Assembly: GCA_051453625.1 (NCBI GenBank)
Contig: JBOZIK010000001.1
Location: 96,719,412-96,778,021 of the forward strand
Reading direction: 5' to 3'
Source: Welwitschia mirabilis
Lineage: Eukaryota; Gnetophyta; Gnetopsida; Welwitschiales
Length of the DNA stretch: 58,610 bases
The stretch's first letter is position 1; the number at the start of each line of letters is the position of its first letter. The notes below the pieces were generated by a model that saw nothing but the letters and a program-made list of their open reading frames with translations, did not search any database and had not been told where the DNA came from. The position numbers were made by a program, and so were the translations under genes. Below are positions 1 to 11,679 of this stretch, in pieces.

Positions 1-1030
1 TCACTCAAAGATGTTCCTAGTATGTTAAAGCCTAATGATTTGGACATGATCAATGAAGAAGAGGATGAATTAGAAGATACATGTTAGGAGTTGTATGATG
101 AATGTGAAAAGATAGCTAAGAGGATAAATGATTTGAACAGAGTAGTGAAGACTTCCACCAAAGAAAAGGAGAAAATGAAAATGAAATATAATATGCTAAA
201 ATTTGACAACACCAGTTTAATATCTCAGGTAAAAGATCTTTCTTTTTTTTAGATAGATTTTTTAGTGGTTCTTCTAAATTGGAACAAATGCTTGGAGTGT
301 GGAAACTTACTAAAGATAGATTGGGTATTAGCTTTACTTCAAAAAAATCACAAGAATAAGTAAATTAGAAAAGTAAGTATGCTTTTAAAATTTCATGTAA
401 CTTTTGTAGTAAATTTGATCATTCAAAGCTTTTTTGCAAAATTAAACAATTAATGCATTTCTCAGATTCTGTAAATGATTCACCATTTAAATTTATTCCT
501 AAGAGAAGTGTATCACCTAAGTTTAATAAGACAAAGTGGATTAAAGCCAATAATCTCAAAAGTTTTCTAACACAAATAGCTCTCAAAGGATTGAGTACAA
601 AATGTTAGTATCTAGATAGTGGATGCTCAAGGTATATGTCTGGAGAAAGATCAAACTTTCAGCACTTAAGAAGTATTAATGAGGGAGAAATCATCTTTGG
701 AAACAATGAAAAGACAAAGATAGAAGGTACATGATGCATCAAAGAAGGTATGTTACCTAACCTTGATGATGTGCTTTACATAAACAGTTTGAAACATAAT
801 TTATCAAGCATTAGTCAATTGTGTGACAAAGGTTATAAAGTAATCTTTGTAAAATCAAAATGTGAAGTTGTAGATGAGAAAAAAATGTTGCTATATTTAT
901 TGCAAAATAAGTAGATAATATCTATAGAATAGATACTTATTTAATTAATCAGTTAAAACATACGAACTATGACATACTAAAAGGAAAAGTTAGCCTAAAT
1001 TTTTATAAATCTGAATGATTTCTGAAAAAC
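1..1030 (+). pseudogene. Ty1/copia gag-protease-pre-integrase remnant
   Basis: Broken polyprotein of a copia retrotransposon, entering from the left edge. Frame 1 gives a charged coiled-coil-like gag tail (residues around DECEKIAKRINDLNR) with a TAG at 85-87 where related proteins have Trp. After a frameshift, frame 3 carries a perfect CX2CX4HX4C zinc knuckle (C-N-F-C ... H ... C, 396-437) and the aspartic-protease start LDSGCSRYMSG from 612, with the catalytic Asp at 615-617 kept; the preceding Trp codon is now TAG (606-608). A GAG-pre-integrase stretch follows (LKHNLSSISQLCDKGYKV, about 790-845). Integrase and RT are absent. The gene is dead, but domain order and motifs are clear. Its 3' half is repeated at 1289-1620. 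Confidence 0.85.
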
Positions 1031-1870
1031 TCTGATGTAACACCTCATTTCTCGAATTTACTTATAAATCACAAAAATGAACTAGGGATTTACTTACCGT
1101 CCTTTGGCTAATTATAGGATAGTTAGATGTGGTCGGTCGACCAACCTGAAAGCCCAGTGCATAGACCCCTTTCAATACTATAGACCCTCATCTCAACAGG
1201 TCAACTGGAATCTTGAGTAGTCAACCAGACCTAATGGATCACAGTGTGGAAGTACTATTAGTGGACCAATTTATTTCTTCATTTAATGAGAAAAGGCAAA
1301 GATAGAAGGTACATGATGCATCAAAGGAGGTATGTTACCTATATTTAATGATGTGCTTTGTATAAATGGTTTGAAACATAATTTATTAAGCATTATTCAA
1401 TTATGTAACAAAGATCATAAAGTTATCTTTCGAAAATGGAAATGCAAAGTTGTAGATGAAAAAATAAATATTTCTATATTTACTACAAAATGGGTAGATA
1501 ATATCTATAGAATAGAGAATTATTTGATCGATGAGTTAAAACATATGAACTATGACATAATAAAAGAAAATGTTAGCCTAAAATTTGATAAATCTGAATG
1601 ATTTTTGAAAAAATTTGATGTAATATGACATTTTTGAAATTTACTTATCAATCACAAAAATGAACTAGGGGTTTACTCACTGTCCTTTAGCTGATTGCAG
1701 GGTGATCAGATGTAGTTGGTCGCCTGGCCTAAAAGCCCGATCATCCAAACCCCTTTCAGTACTATAGACCCACATCTCGACAAGTCTATTAGAATCTCGA
1801 GCAGTCAACTAGACCTAACAGATCATAATGCAGAAGTACCATTAGTGGACCCAATTTCTTTCTTCATTTT
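709..1870 (+). repeat. 581-bp tandem duplication across a transposon junction
   Basis: Two direct copies, about 709-1288 and 1289-1870, aligned by eye at roughly 80 percent identity with few indels. Each starts at AAAAGRCAAAGATAGAAGG, contains the copia pre-integrase fragment, and continues into non-copia sequence (ATCACAAAAATGAACTAGG ... CCCCTTTCARTACTATAGACCC). No gap lies between the copies, so this is not a scaffolding artefact. Since both copies span the same copia/non-copia junction, the junction existed before the duplication. Confidence 0.8.
1332..1617 (+). pseudogene. copia pre-integrase fragment, second copy
   Basis: An 89-codon open stretch (1332-1601) homologous to about 751-1015 of the first copy. 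It carries the GAG-pre-integrase signature (NGLKHNLLSIIQLCNKD) and then NIYRIENYLIDELKHMNYD. It is only open because this copy has fewer stops than its neighbour. The ATG is internal to the ancestral polyprotein, so this is not an independent gene. It lies in the right unit of the 581-bp tandem duplication. Confidence 0.75.
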
Positions 1871-2032
1871 CCTTTATTTCACATAGTTTATAAAAGAAAG
1901 AGGATCTAAATCAATTTTCTTATTTTATAGCTTTCTCCATCTTTTAGATCTAGAGCTCTTTATTCAATATCTAGAGCTTTCCTCTCAGATTTAGTGCCTT
2001 TCTCTTAATTTTCTTACTTTAAAGTCTTTGAA
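1625..2032 (+). promoter_or_regulatory. LTR- or leader-like promoter region with TATA box
   Basis: Non-coding sequence ahead of the ATG at 2033. A TATA box (TATAAAA, 1889-1895) is followed by a pyrimidine-rich leader (CTTTCTCC, CTTTCCTCTC, GCCTTTCTC) typical of plant LTR-retrotransposon 5' regions. Its upstream part is the piece duplicated at 1040-1288. No clear LTR termini or primer-binding site were found, so its element class is unknown. Confidence 0.4.
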
Positions 2033-2453
2033 ATGGCTGAAAGCTCATCCCAGAGGAGAGTGAAGGAAGCTCCTTCAAGGGATCCTACTATTTTCTACCA
2101 AAGAATGTTTAAGAAAGAGATTGGAAAGTTCTTATAAAAATTTGAGAAGAAACCAATTTGCTAAGAAAGTCCTGTAGCTACCTTAGAGCTTAGAGAGTTC
2201 AGAGAAGTCATTTGACTCCTGAGAAATCAGGATCTTGATTACTTTTTAGATGTCTCTGGCTCTACCTATGCATTTATTTATTGCATGTTTTACTATAATG
2301 CTTTTTATGATCGTGACTCTAGGACCTTTAAAATCCTTATTTTGGGGAAGCGGCTGAGAGTAACAGCAAATCTCATTTTTGAATTAACTGATTGTTGCGG
2401 TGTGTATTTGTGCAATAGTTCACGTTCAAATTTAATCCTGTTAATTATAATTA
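2033..2453 (+). pseudogene. plant transposon ORF of unknown function, 5' part
   Basis: The ATG at 2033 is the first after the TATA box and pyrimidine-rich leader. It opens 34 codons (MAESSSQRRVKEAPSRDPTI...) to a TAA at 2135-2137. The frame can be followed past that and two further stops (a TAA, then a TGA where Trp or Arg may have stood) to LDYFLDVSGSTYAFIYC and FYDRDSRTFKILILGKRLRV, where an assembly gap cuts it at 2454. The style (Ser/Arg-rich N-terminus, then FY..FYDRD and a G-K-R-L-R-V-T-A-N-L-I segment) resembles the poorly characterised proteins annotated in plants as putative plant transposon protein. I cannot assign a catalytic role. Confidence 0.45.
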
Positions 2454-2889
2454 NNNNNNNNNNNNNNNNNNNNNNNNNNNNNNNNNNNNNNNNNNNNNNN
2501 NNNNNNNNNNNNNNNNNNNNNNNNNNNNNNNNNNNNNNNNNNNNNNNNNNNNNAAGCGCATTTCAAATATAATAAACCCTAAAAGCATTTAAATATAAAT
2601 AGCCAAGAGATAGATGACTATAAAATCTTTTTGGAACTATTTTCAATTGTGTTAACCTATTGGATCTAAGGAACAAGATCTATAATCTTATGATATCCAT
2701 TATTATATCTTGGCATCTGTACTTTTGACCAGAAGGATCTATCATCTGTATTATCTCTACATTCAAGGTTAGATCCTATGCTTCATCTGTTTTACATCTA
2801 TAGGAGAATAGCTCCATCATATCCATTGCATCAAGAACGAGTGATATCTGTGCATATTTAACATCATTACATTACTACTTTTTATTATG

Positions 2890-3020
2890 AAAGGTTGAGA
2901 CTAAGCCTTGAAAAATCTGCTCAAAGGTTGAGACTAAGCCTTGAAAAGTTTGCTTAAAGGTTAAAACTAAGCTTGGAAAAGTCCATTTGTAAAGGTTACA
3001 AGTGAACTTGGAATACCTGG
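2890..3020 (+). repeat. 33-35 bp tandem repeats in copia LTR U3
   Basis: Units begin AAAGGTTRARACTAAGC at 2890, 2923 and 2956, and a partial fourth (AAAGGTTACAAGTGAAC) at 2991. They sit about 80-200 bp upstream of the LTR TATA box, where U3 enhancer repeats are expected. The copy right of the gap keeps part of the array. Confidence 0.7.
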
Positions 3021-3269
3021 TGGAGTAATGAAGATTTAGAACCAGCTCGGGGATAAGCCGATTGTCTAGAGTGGAGTAGGGGGTCTCCTGAACCACTATA
3101 AATCTTGCATGATTACTTTTATTATTTTTGTGCTTTTAATTAGTATTTTTTTCTTCTTTTAATTTCTCTTTTCATGCACATTTTGGATTAGTTATTTATT
3201 GTGTGTAAGTTTCTGTTTAATATTGGATTCATTTTACAACATTGTGTTGTAATTTTTAAAAACCTATTC
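2890..3269 (+). mobile_element. Ty1/copia LTR, gap-proximal left piece
   Basis: The stretch GAGTGGAGTAGGGGGTCTCC followed by GAACCACTATAAATCTTGCA is the conserved promoter block of many plant copia LTRs; the TATA box is TATAAAT at 3097-3103. The LTR runs to AAAAACCTATTC, where a 100-N gap begins. Upstream of the promoter lie three to four direct repeats of 33-35 bp (see 2890-3020). The same sequence restarts after the gap at 3370. Confidence 0.75.
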
Positions 3270-3369
3270 NNNNNNNNNNNNNNNNNNNNNNNNNNNNNNN
3301 NNNNNNNNNNNNNNNNNNNNNNNNNNNNNNNNNNNNNNNNNNNNNNNNNNNNNNNNNNNNNNNNNNNNN

Positions 3370-3735
3370 GAAAAGTTTACTCAAAGGTTGAAACTAATCT
3401 TGGAAAAGTCCATTTGTAAAGGTTACAAGTAAACTTGAAATACCTCGTGGAGTAATGAAGATTCAGAACCAGCTTGGGGATAAGCCGATTGTCTAGAGTG
3501 GAGTAGGGAGTCTCCTGAACCACTATAAATCTTGCATGCTTACTTTTATTATTTTTTTGCTTTTAATTAGTATTTTTTTCTTCTGTTAATTTCTCTTTTC
3601 ATGCACATTTTGGATTAGTTATTTATTGTGTGTAAGTTTCTATTTAATATTGGATTCATTTTACAATATTGTGTTGTAATTTTTAAAAACCTATTCACCC
3701 CTTCTCTAGGGTTCTCGACCTTATCACATAGACAC
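3370..3735 (+). mobile_element. Ty1/copia LTR, right piece with 3' end
   Basis: Repeats about 2940-3269 at some 95 percent identity by eye and continues into the U5-type end CACCCCTTCTCTAGGGTTCT, a block commonly seen at the 3' end of plant copia LTRs. No initiator-tRNA primer site follows, so this may be a solo or truncated LTR. Because the two pieces lie either side of a 100-N gap, they may be one LTR assembled twice. Confidence 0.7.
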
Positions 3736-4900
3736 ACAATTTTTTTTATCACCCATAACAGAAAATAATAACTTATTTGTCAAGAATGAATCACTAAAAG
3801 ATCTATGAATATTATATATATAAGTATTAACCAAGATGCAAGTGATAGGAAAAAAGAGCCATTTTACTTAAAAATACCAATACTATTTAAAAGTAATAAC
3901 TTTTATTTTCATATGACATTTATTACTTAGTTTATCATTTTAGGATATGTATGGAGGATTTTCATCCTATGCAAATGGGATAATACACATAGTATATATT
4001 ATGATAATGAACTATAATAGAATATTTTTTAACAAATCCAATATAATTCTTTCTGTTATGATTTTAAATCTTTCCTTTAACTATATTCTATGAAGTATTC
4101 TAAGTATAGCACAGAATCTCATTCTAAAACTATTTTTAGTTTGACACTCTCTCATGCACACATGTATGAGTAAACCATGTATTTATTCAACATAAATTTC
4201 AAACAAAGAGTTAAGTATATACATTTTTATAGTAAGAGTTTATATATTTGATATCCCTATCTATAACATTAGTTTTTCATTGTTTACATAATATTTAGAT
4301 AAGTAAAAAAGATAAGTTATTAAATTTTAAGGTATGATAGATATGGTTAGGATTAATATTCTTATCACAAGATTTCCCTTAATTATAGTTGTTTATTATT
4401 TCTTAGCTATACCTAAAAGGCAAAGTTTCATAATGATCTTTATAAATCTATAGGCAACTTGATTGGAAGAATAGTTTAATTATTTAATATCATTCGTACT
4501 CTCGTTTAATGTTTCTTAAAGTGATGGTTATTTCATGATTGATATCTTACATTATTAATAGATCATAATCTCAGTATTATTTACTTCTTAATAATATTAT
4601 ATCTATCATCCCTTGACTTGATTTTTAATAATATATATCCTTCTATAATATGATGGATGACTTTTAATCCACATAAGGTTTTTAAGATATCAGCAGTCTT
4701 TTTCCCTTATATTTATTTTTTTATTTGTATATCTTGCTTAAATAGATATGACAATCTCCTATGTTTTAATTATTATTGTTTTAGTGGAGTAAGATAAGAT
4801 ATTATTTAATATATTTTTTGTTTTGAGGTCTTTGATGAATGGATTCTCTTGTATTTATTATGGAGTCCTTTACATTTCTTCTTTTGCTTAGGATTAAGAA
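3736..4900. other. AT-rich stretch, nothing recognised
   Basis: Low-complexity, AT-rich sequence with stops in all frames. I see no domain, repeat boundary or RNA gene. Confidence 0.5.
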
Positions 4901-6480
4901 AAATGTTTTTTTGTACCATTAAATTTCTATTAGGAAACACTTCTTATAAGAACTTGACTTAGTCATGAAATTTATGTATTTTTTCTATAGTAATATTTTT
5001 CTCTTTATTATTTAAAATAATTTTAAAATATGTTCCATCAAATGCTTTTTTCCTTTGTCAATTTCAAGTTTAGAGTCAACTATAATGTAACTTTAATATT
5101 TTGTAAAATTAAAACTAAAATCAAAATTTTTTTTGATACTATGTTCATAAGATCCCTAGACCTATTAGATAGAAGAAATGTACATGGAGTAAGTCTAAAA
5201 GATGTTATCTTTAAATCTACCTAGAATTTTAGATAAAACATAAAATAATTCAACCAAATTATTGGCTTTGATGTTTCATTTCTTTTTTTTGTTATTTGTT
5301 GAAGGGCATTTCATAAACACATAGTATTTATATTCAATAATATTTTAGTCACAAAGTTTACACACCCCCTCTTCTTGAGGAATTTAAAACTATCTACATA
5401 TTTCAATTCTAAAGGAGTGGGATCTAATTCAACCTTTTGCATAGAATTTTTAAGAAATACTTACTAATAGTTCATTTTTATACATAACCATAACATATCA
5501 TTTTTAATATCAAAATCATTTCATTAGTCCATCGAATAGATAAAAGCTCTATAGTGATTTTATACTTCGTAGAGATACGACTTGCAATTCCAAGTTATAT
5601 GCTTTAACTCAATCATCTAGAGTGTTGATAATTGTGTTTGACACATTTTAAATGACTTTAGGTGGAATTTTTTACTCTTCTTCCAACTCAAGTCATATGA
5701 TTATGTTTGTTTTACCTACATCATAAGCTATAATCATGCTTTCTATGGGCTTTACTGCCTTAGTCTTTAAAGTAAATGATGATAATATTTGAACTTCATT
5801 TATCTTCTGCTTCAAATTCTTAATAACTTCTGTAAGCTCAACATTAAAATTTTTTCATCTATGTTATTTTAGAATATAATTCTAGAACATGTATATTTAC
5901 TTTTTCTTATTTATTATGAAGTGTATCACATTTTATGTATTCCACATAAAATTCAAGAGCTAGTGATCATTTTACTTCTTGAGATTTTTTAACTCTAAAC
6001 TTAGCTTAACATTTTATCAACTAATGTAATAGCTTGATTAGTGGCCTTAATCTTGGTTAAAAATAACTCTTTGTAAAAATCCTTTGTTTTTGCCAATGGT
6101 TTCTCAAGTACACTCTTTACTTTATCCCTAAAAGATTTTTGTTTTTTCATACTTTTTTTAATAGTATGTTTTGCTCTAATCTTCTAAAAATTCCTATGTT
6201 CTAAATTAAATTTTTATTTCATTCTTAATTTTTATGATTTATCTTTTTGTTTTTTCCCTTCTCATATCTATACTTCTTTACTTTTTTAATATGTGACCTA
6301 TTTATGCATTCATGTTCATCATAACTTTAGTAAAGGCATTGTTTTCATGGTGGACATATTCCTCTTCTTTTAGCTTTTTATCATGAAAGTAATAGTTTTT
6401 TTAGTTTTTATGAATACACATCAGCTATTTGCTCCCATTTAGAGATATTTTCATAATATTTATACATGTTATTAAATATA
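4900..6480 (-). pseudogene. possible copia gag C-terminal remnant
   Basis: On the minus strand a string of short frames reads like a decayed copia gag/linker. Around 6330-6250 there is a GHILKK-type piece followed by a Lys-rich stretch (KKYRYEKGKNKK), as seen after a zinc knuckle, with the knuckle Cys codons lost. Long Lys/Glu-rich coiled-coil-like segments follow. Near 5420-5350 comes QKVELDPTPLELKYVDSFKF and a basic tail. No single frame exceeds about 60 codons, and protease, integrase and RT are absent. This is a weak call based on composition and order rather than a decisive motif. Confidence 0.3.
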
Positions 6481-7700
6481 AAATAATGCTAAAAAAATTG
6501 TGGAGTAAAGAACATAAGAACATCTAGAAATCCATGAATTTGTGAAAGAAGAATAGAGTAATGGGTCTTTTAGATATTTTGAGATTAGAGGAGAATGCCA
6601 TAAGGCCATCAAACATGTAAAAGATTTTTTCTTTGGCTTTTGAGACTAAAGATATCAAGGTTTCTTCTCCATTTATTATGACTACTTTAAAATATACTTA
6701 AATTACAAAAGTGATAACTTTTTATCATCATGTTCCTAAGCCATTACATTTGATTATACAAAGTGAAATATATTATCGAGTCCATTAAGATGCATAAAAT
6801 ATGAAAAGAATGGCTATTGGTATTGAATAAATGCAATTTACATTTTTTGGACATCTTACTTTTATTTTTCATAAAAAATTATTCATCATTATTGATGATG
6901 GCCTAGATTTGTGACAACATTTAATCATCAATTAAGTGAATTTAGTACAACTTAATGCCTACTTCCATGACATTAATAATTAGTTATAAGACCAAAAAAG
7001 CTAACCATTGAAGTGCTTCTTAATTAGAATCTACTTAAAGAAAACCTTTACAAATGCTTTAAAGGGAATTTTTAGGTCCTCAATATTATTGTAATAAAGT
7101 AGTTTTATAATTAGTTAATCTAATCATAATTTTATAAACTAATATCTTTTTTGTCATCAAGAGATAAAAATCTTCTAAGATACCTCCTCCTATGATAGAA
7201 AGGAGAGAACCATTGAAAGATCAAAAGCTAATACATCCAAAAAGATGTGGTTCAAAAAATTGATGTTTTAAGCATGAAATCTCCATAAGTTTCATAAGTA
7301 CTCATAATTCCATAAAATCACCAAAAATGTTAAAAAACCTATTACATAGACACATCCTATGATTAATGTACATCCAAATTTCACATTTCTGAAAATATGG
7401 TTACCATCTCGTAAATACAAGATTCATAAGTGAACTATTACATAATTATAAATTACTTGGAACTCCTATAAGAAAAAAAGTTTACATATGGTTATAATAA
7501 AAGATTTTAAAATTGTACAAACATAATTAAATAAATTAGGTAACTAGTTTATTTTGAAAATCATAACATCATATCAAAGCATATAGAGTGGAAAAACAAC
7601 AAAGTAAAATGATGAGTAATACAAGAATGAAAGACAAATAAGGAAAATTCTCTGCAAAAGTGAATCCTAGATTCAAAAATCATTTTTTCCCCTTACATAC
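6481..7700. other. AT-rich stretch, nothing recognised
   Basis: No coding motif or repeat boundary seen on either strand. Confidence 0.5.
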
Positions 7701-7704
7701 AAAG

Positions 7705-7707
<3 letters not shown>

Positions 7708-7772
<65 letters not shown>
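7708..7772. repeat. compound (AT)n(GA)n microsatellite
   Basis: Alternating AT (about 7708-7738) changes directly into GA (to 7772), followed by AAAAATAACAAC and an A-run. The minus strand reads as artificial YIYIYI/SLSLSL frames, which are not genes. Confidence 0.95.
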
Positions 7773-7776
<4 letters not shown>

Positions 7777-7907
7777 TAACAACAAAAAAAAAAAAAAAAC
7801 AAATAAANNNNNNNNNNNNNNNNNNNNNNNNNNNNNNNNNNNNNNNNNNNNNNNNNNNNNNNNNNNNNNNNNNNNNNNNNNNNNNNNNNNNNNNNNNNNN
7901 NNNNNNN

Positions 7908-7910
<3 letters not shown>

Positions 7911-7974
<64 letters not shown>
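7911..7974. repeat. compound (AT)n(AG)n microsatellite, second copy
   Basis: Same compound repeat as 7708-7772 with the same flank (AACAATAACAACAATCAAAT), on the other side of a 100-N gap. It is probably the same locus assembled from two contig ends. Confidence 0.9.
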
Positions 7975-7977
<3 letters not shown>

Positions 7978-7999
7978 AATAACAACAATCAAATAAATA

Positions 8000-9340
8000 A
8001 ATAAATTCATTCATTGAAGCCTAGATTCAAAAAAACATTTTGATCCTACATTTTTCAATGTTTTTATGAAGAAGATCTGGTGATTTTAGAAAGGAATATG
8101 AGCCTTTATCTATGGAGAATTCATGTAGTAATTTTAAAAAGTTCCCTTTGATTTATTTACCAAGAATCTTCTATTTATATTATTTTTCTTACCATGAATT
8201 CTTTGATGTATTAAATTTACATTCATTCACACAACAAGGAAGAAATTCATACAAATTATAGTTCAAGCACAATTATAGTTTGGATTGTCAATAGAAAATG
8301 TGGTGGTCCAAATGGTGAAAGTTTTGCAATTATCTTTATAAATTCAAACATCACACTAACATAAATGAAAAATAAGATCCCAAGTTTAAGAAAATACTCA
8401 ATAAATTTGGTCTATATTGGAATAAAATGTGAAAGACTAAAACTTGATAGAAAACATTATTTCTCTTCTATTTACACATTAAAGAAAAATATTTTGATAT
8501 AAGAAAATGATAAATTTTTCACATTACAAATACTGATTTATTTTGGTATTTTTTACTAACCATAATAAAGTTTAAGTAATAATATTACATCTATGAGGAT
8601 TTGAAGTGCATGTTCATGCTAAGAGCATAATTGGAATGTGATTAAATTAAAGGTGATATAATTGCTTAGGTTCAAAACATATATAAAAGTTTCTACATAT
8701 TCATGGAGGTCATCATTAGGAGAATCATCTTGAAGAATATGATAACAGTTATTAGCTAGCCAAAAAAATACATTTTTTTCATTTTATTATGAATTAAAAC
8801 AAAAGTATTTTCTTACTAGATATTGTTACATGAAATCTAGAGTATTTAATGAAAAAGAAACTAGATAAAACTAGTTAGTATTACTCTTCTTTTATACTAT
8901 AGCTTGTTAGCCTAATGACAAAGAAATCAACTGAGTAGAATAATTGGTAATATTTTAATTTAACAAGTAAAATAGCATTAGTTTAGAAGTTATGTGGACA
9001 AATTTTATCTAAAATTAAGCAAATACTAAATGGCTTACATTATGTTTTTGAATAGTAAAACCTCAATCTAAAGGACATATTGCTGGTAAAATTAATTCAA
9101 AAGGGCTAAATAAGAGACAAATAACGGAAAGGAGATTTAANNNNNNNNNNNNNNNNNNNNNNNNNNNNNNNNNNNNNNNNNNNNNNNNNNNNNNNNNNNN
9201 NNNNNNNNNNNNNNNNNNNNNNNNNNNNNNNNNNNNNNNNTTAATTTAAAAGGGCTAAATAAGAGACAAATAATGAAAAGGAGATTTAAATATTGAAGGT
9301 TAGCTATTTAAACCATTTTAAAAGTTTCTTTAAGGATCCA
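8000..9340. other. AT-rich stretch with a gap-flank duplication
   Basis: No gene seen. Sequence ending at 9140 (AAAAGGGCTAAATAAGAGAC ... GGAGATTTAA) repeats from 9241 after a 100-N gap. Confidence 0.5.
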
Positions 9341-10560
9341 CATATTATTAAAGGATATGTATTGAGATATTCATGGAGATTGGAGGTAGTAATGTAAGAC
9401 CATTTCAAATCTTGTAGAGAGCTAAGGTTTTGGATGAGAGGAAGAGAGTTAAGGAGTTAGGCATAGAAGATGGGCCATGAAGGCCTAACAAGGACCACAT
9501 AAAAGAAGTAGTCTATGGGAAGAGGGTAGTAGTCCATCCCCTAGCATCCCCCAATTTTCTCTTTTTTAATGTCAACTTTTCTTATTAAAAATAGGAGGGA
9601 GTAGAAAGTTAAAAGAGGAAAGGAGTGGTATGAAGTAAACCCTTAATGAGTTTTAGTGATGAAGCTTCAAAGAAGAAAGTTTGAGCTAGGACAACGGTAG
9701 TACAAGTACTTAAGAAGTAGGTTGTTCATTTAATTACCTATTCTTAATTGTTGTAAATGAATTATTATACTATGAGATTCTTATAAAAAGGGGAAAGTTT
9801 AAAATAAAATCCTCTTCTGAGAACTACATAGACTTGGAGAAGAGACTGAGATTTAGTTTAATTGAAATATTTATTTCATTTTACCTCATCTAATAATGGA
9901 AGTAATTATAAAGTGGTTTGTGTTGAGGTGGATAGGCATCTCAGTAGTTTAGGTTATAACACTAGCAGAGGGTGTAGTGTTTTTTAAATTTGAATTTGAA
10001 GAGGATCTAGCTTATATAATGGTAAGAGGACCATAGTTTTTTAGTGCACAGGGATCAACTTTGGCAACATGGAGGCCAAGGAAGGATTTTAAAAAACCTT
10101 CTAGAAACTTCTAGAATTAGGCTAAGAGGAATAAGTCTAACCCTCTAGAATCAAGATTTCATATAGAAGATTATAGTATAATTTGAAGATATTATTAAGT
10201 AAGACCTAATAAAAATCAATGATATAAGAATGGTAGTAATTAAGTTTTTGCTTATATTAATATAAAATAATGAAAACTCTTAGAGAGTTCAAAGTCATTC
10301 ATAACTTCAAAATATATAAAGTAGAAGTAGAATACAAGAACTTGCCTAATCCATGCTAAAGTAATGAAACATGATAAAAGGTACTATCATAAGCTACAAG
10401 GACATGTCTATGAAAAGTTTGAAAGGCGAGGACATATATTCAAGATTTGTAAAAATATGGCCTATTAGGTTTGTGAAAAGATGAAGCAAAAGACTAAAGA
10501 ATATAGGTTTAGAAAACATAAGGCTGACTTTCAACTAGTTTTAAGAAGAAGAAAAATAAA
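9340..10560 (+). pseudogene. L1-type LINE ORF1 (DUF4283 plus zinc knuckle)
   Basis: Decayed first ORF of a plant L1 LINE, an RNA-binding protein of the retrotransposition complex. The DUF4283-like core is visible at about 9990-10090: FFKFEFEEDLAYIMVRGP, a stop where Trp is expected, then FFSAQGSTLATWRP. About 300 bp later (10409-10450) the zinc knuckle reads Y-E-K-F-E-R-R-G-H-I-F-K-I-C, that is C-x2-C-x4-H-x4-C with the first two Cys changed to Tyr and Phe. Several frameshifts and stops break the frame and the true start is not identifiable. The ORF2 endonuclease follows about 350 bp downstream in the same orientation, the normal plant L1 order. Confidence 0.7.
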
Positions 10561-10899
10561 TATAGTAGTTAAACCATAATGTAAAAGTAAAATCAATGGT
10601 CCAATGAAGAGTTAAGTCCCTTAATGTGATGAGAGGGAGTTCCTCTCATCATCCAAAAATATTTACAAGGATAGAACTCAAAATAGCTCCCATAATAGAT
10701 TTAGAATTTTAGATAACAATGGTTTAAAAGACTCATAATTTAGAATTAGTTTAAAAAGATGTAAAGGAAGAAAAAAGAAAAAAAAAGTAGGGCAACCTTT
10801 AGGAACTACCAGAGTAGAAAGGAAAGTAATGAAAAATATTACAAATGGATCTCAAAAAAATCTTTTGAAAATGTTAGTAAAGACTTCCTAAAGATGAAC

Positions 10900-11675
10900 T
10901 AAATAGGGATTATAATTTGGAATATTAGGGGCATGTAGACCACCCTAAAAAAATGTGTTAAGGGTACTTTTCATAAAGTTTAGTCCAAATATAAAGAGAA
11001 TTCGAATATTAAGTGGAAATCAAGCTTAGGAAGAGAATGATGTATTACAACATTCTTTCAAAATAAAATACAATATAAAAGAATAGAAAGAACTACATGG
11101 ATCCAAATATTTAAAATAATAGATCTATGTTTAGTTAAAATTTATACCCTATAACAAGTGGAGGAAAGAATAAAATTATGATAAAATAGAAATTATTTTA
11201 GAGAAAATTTATGATAATAAGTAATCTCAACTAAACTCATTTTATGTGGGCAAAAAGTAAGGGGTAATTGGAACTGCAAGGATTGAGAAGGTTGAATCCT
11301 CAATGATACATCTAAATATGATTAATTTACAATAAATAAAATTACATTTATTATGTTAAAAGATGAAGGGAGGTGATGTCTAAAACATAGAATAATCATT
11401 TTATCTTTAGATAAGAAAGAGAATAAGAGAGCTCAATTCAACTTTAAAAATGCCTAAATTTAGGTAATAAAGTTAAAAGATTTTATGAAATGCAATTTCA
11501 CTAATTAGGTAGGTGAACTAGTAAAATCATTTCAAGAAAGATTATAGTATAAAGATTAGTGGTTAAAGAAATAAAGTAGGAAATGGAGGAAAAAAACAAA
11601 TTAGAAGGGGACTAAAGTAGGATATGAGAGAAATACAAAAAATGTAAAAAGAAGGAGAGGTTTAGTTGAAGTTTA
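10900..11675 (+). pseudogene. L1 LINE ORF2, endonuclease part
   Basis: N-terminus of ORF2. The signature IIIWNIRGM (about 10910-10936), where the family has I-W-N-C/V-R-G, marks the start of the APE-type endonuclease that nicks target DNA. About 260 codons of broken sequence follow, near the usual size of this domain, with few readable motifs. The LINE then stops where the LTR of Athila-C begins (about 11680). The linker and reverse transcriptase resume beyond that element at 19211 in the same orientation, so I read the two parts as one LINE split by insertion. Confidence 0.65.
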
Positions 11676-11679
11676 TAGC

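Noticed and set aside
3370-3735. A pair of true LTRs with 2890-3269
   Set aside because: The two pieces are separated only by a 100-N placeholder and are nearly identical, which fits one LTR assembled twice better than an element with no interior.
7673-8014. Frames of SLSLSL and YIYIYI repeats
   Set aside because: Direct translation of the (GA)n(AT)n microsatellites through a gap.
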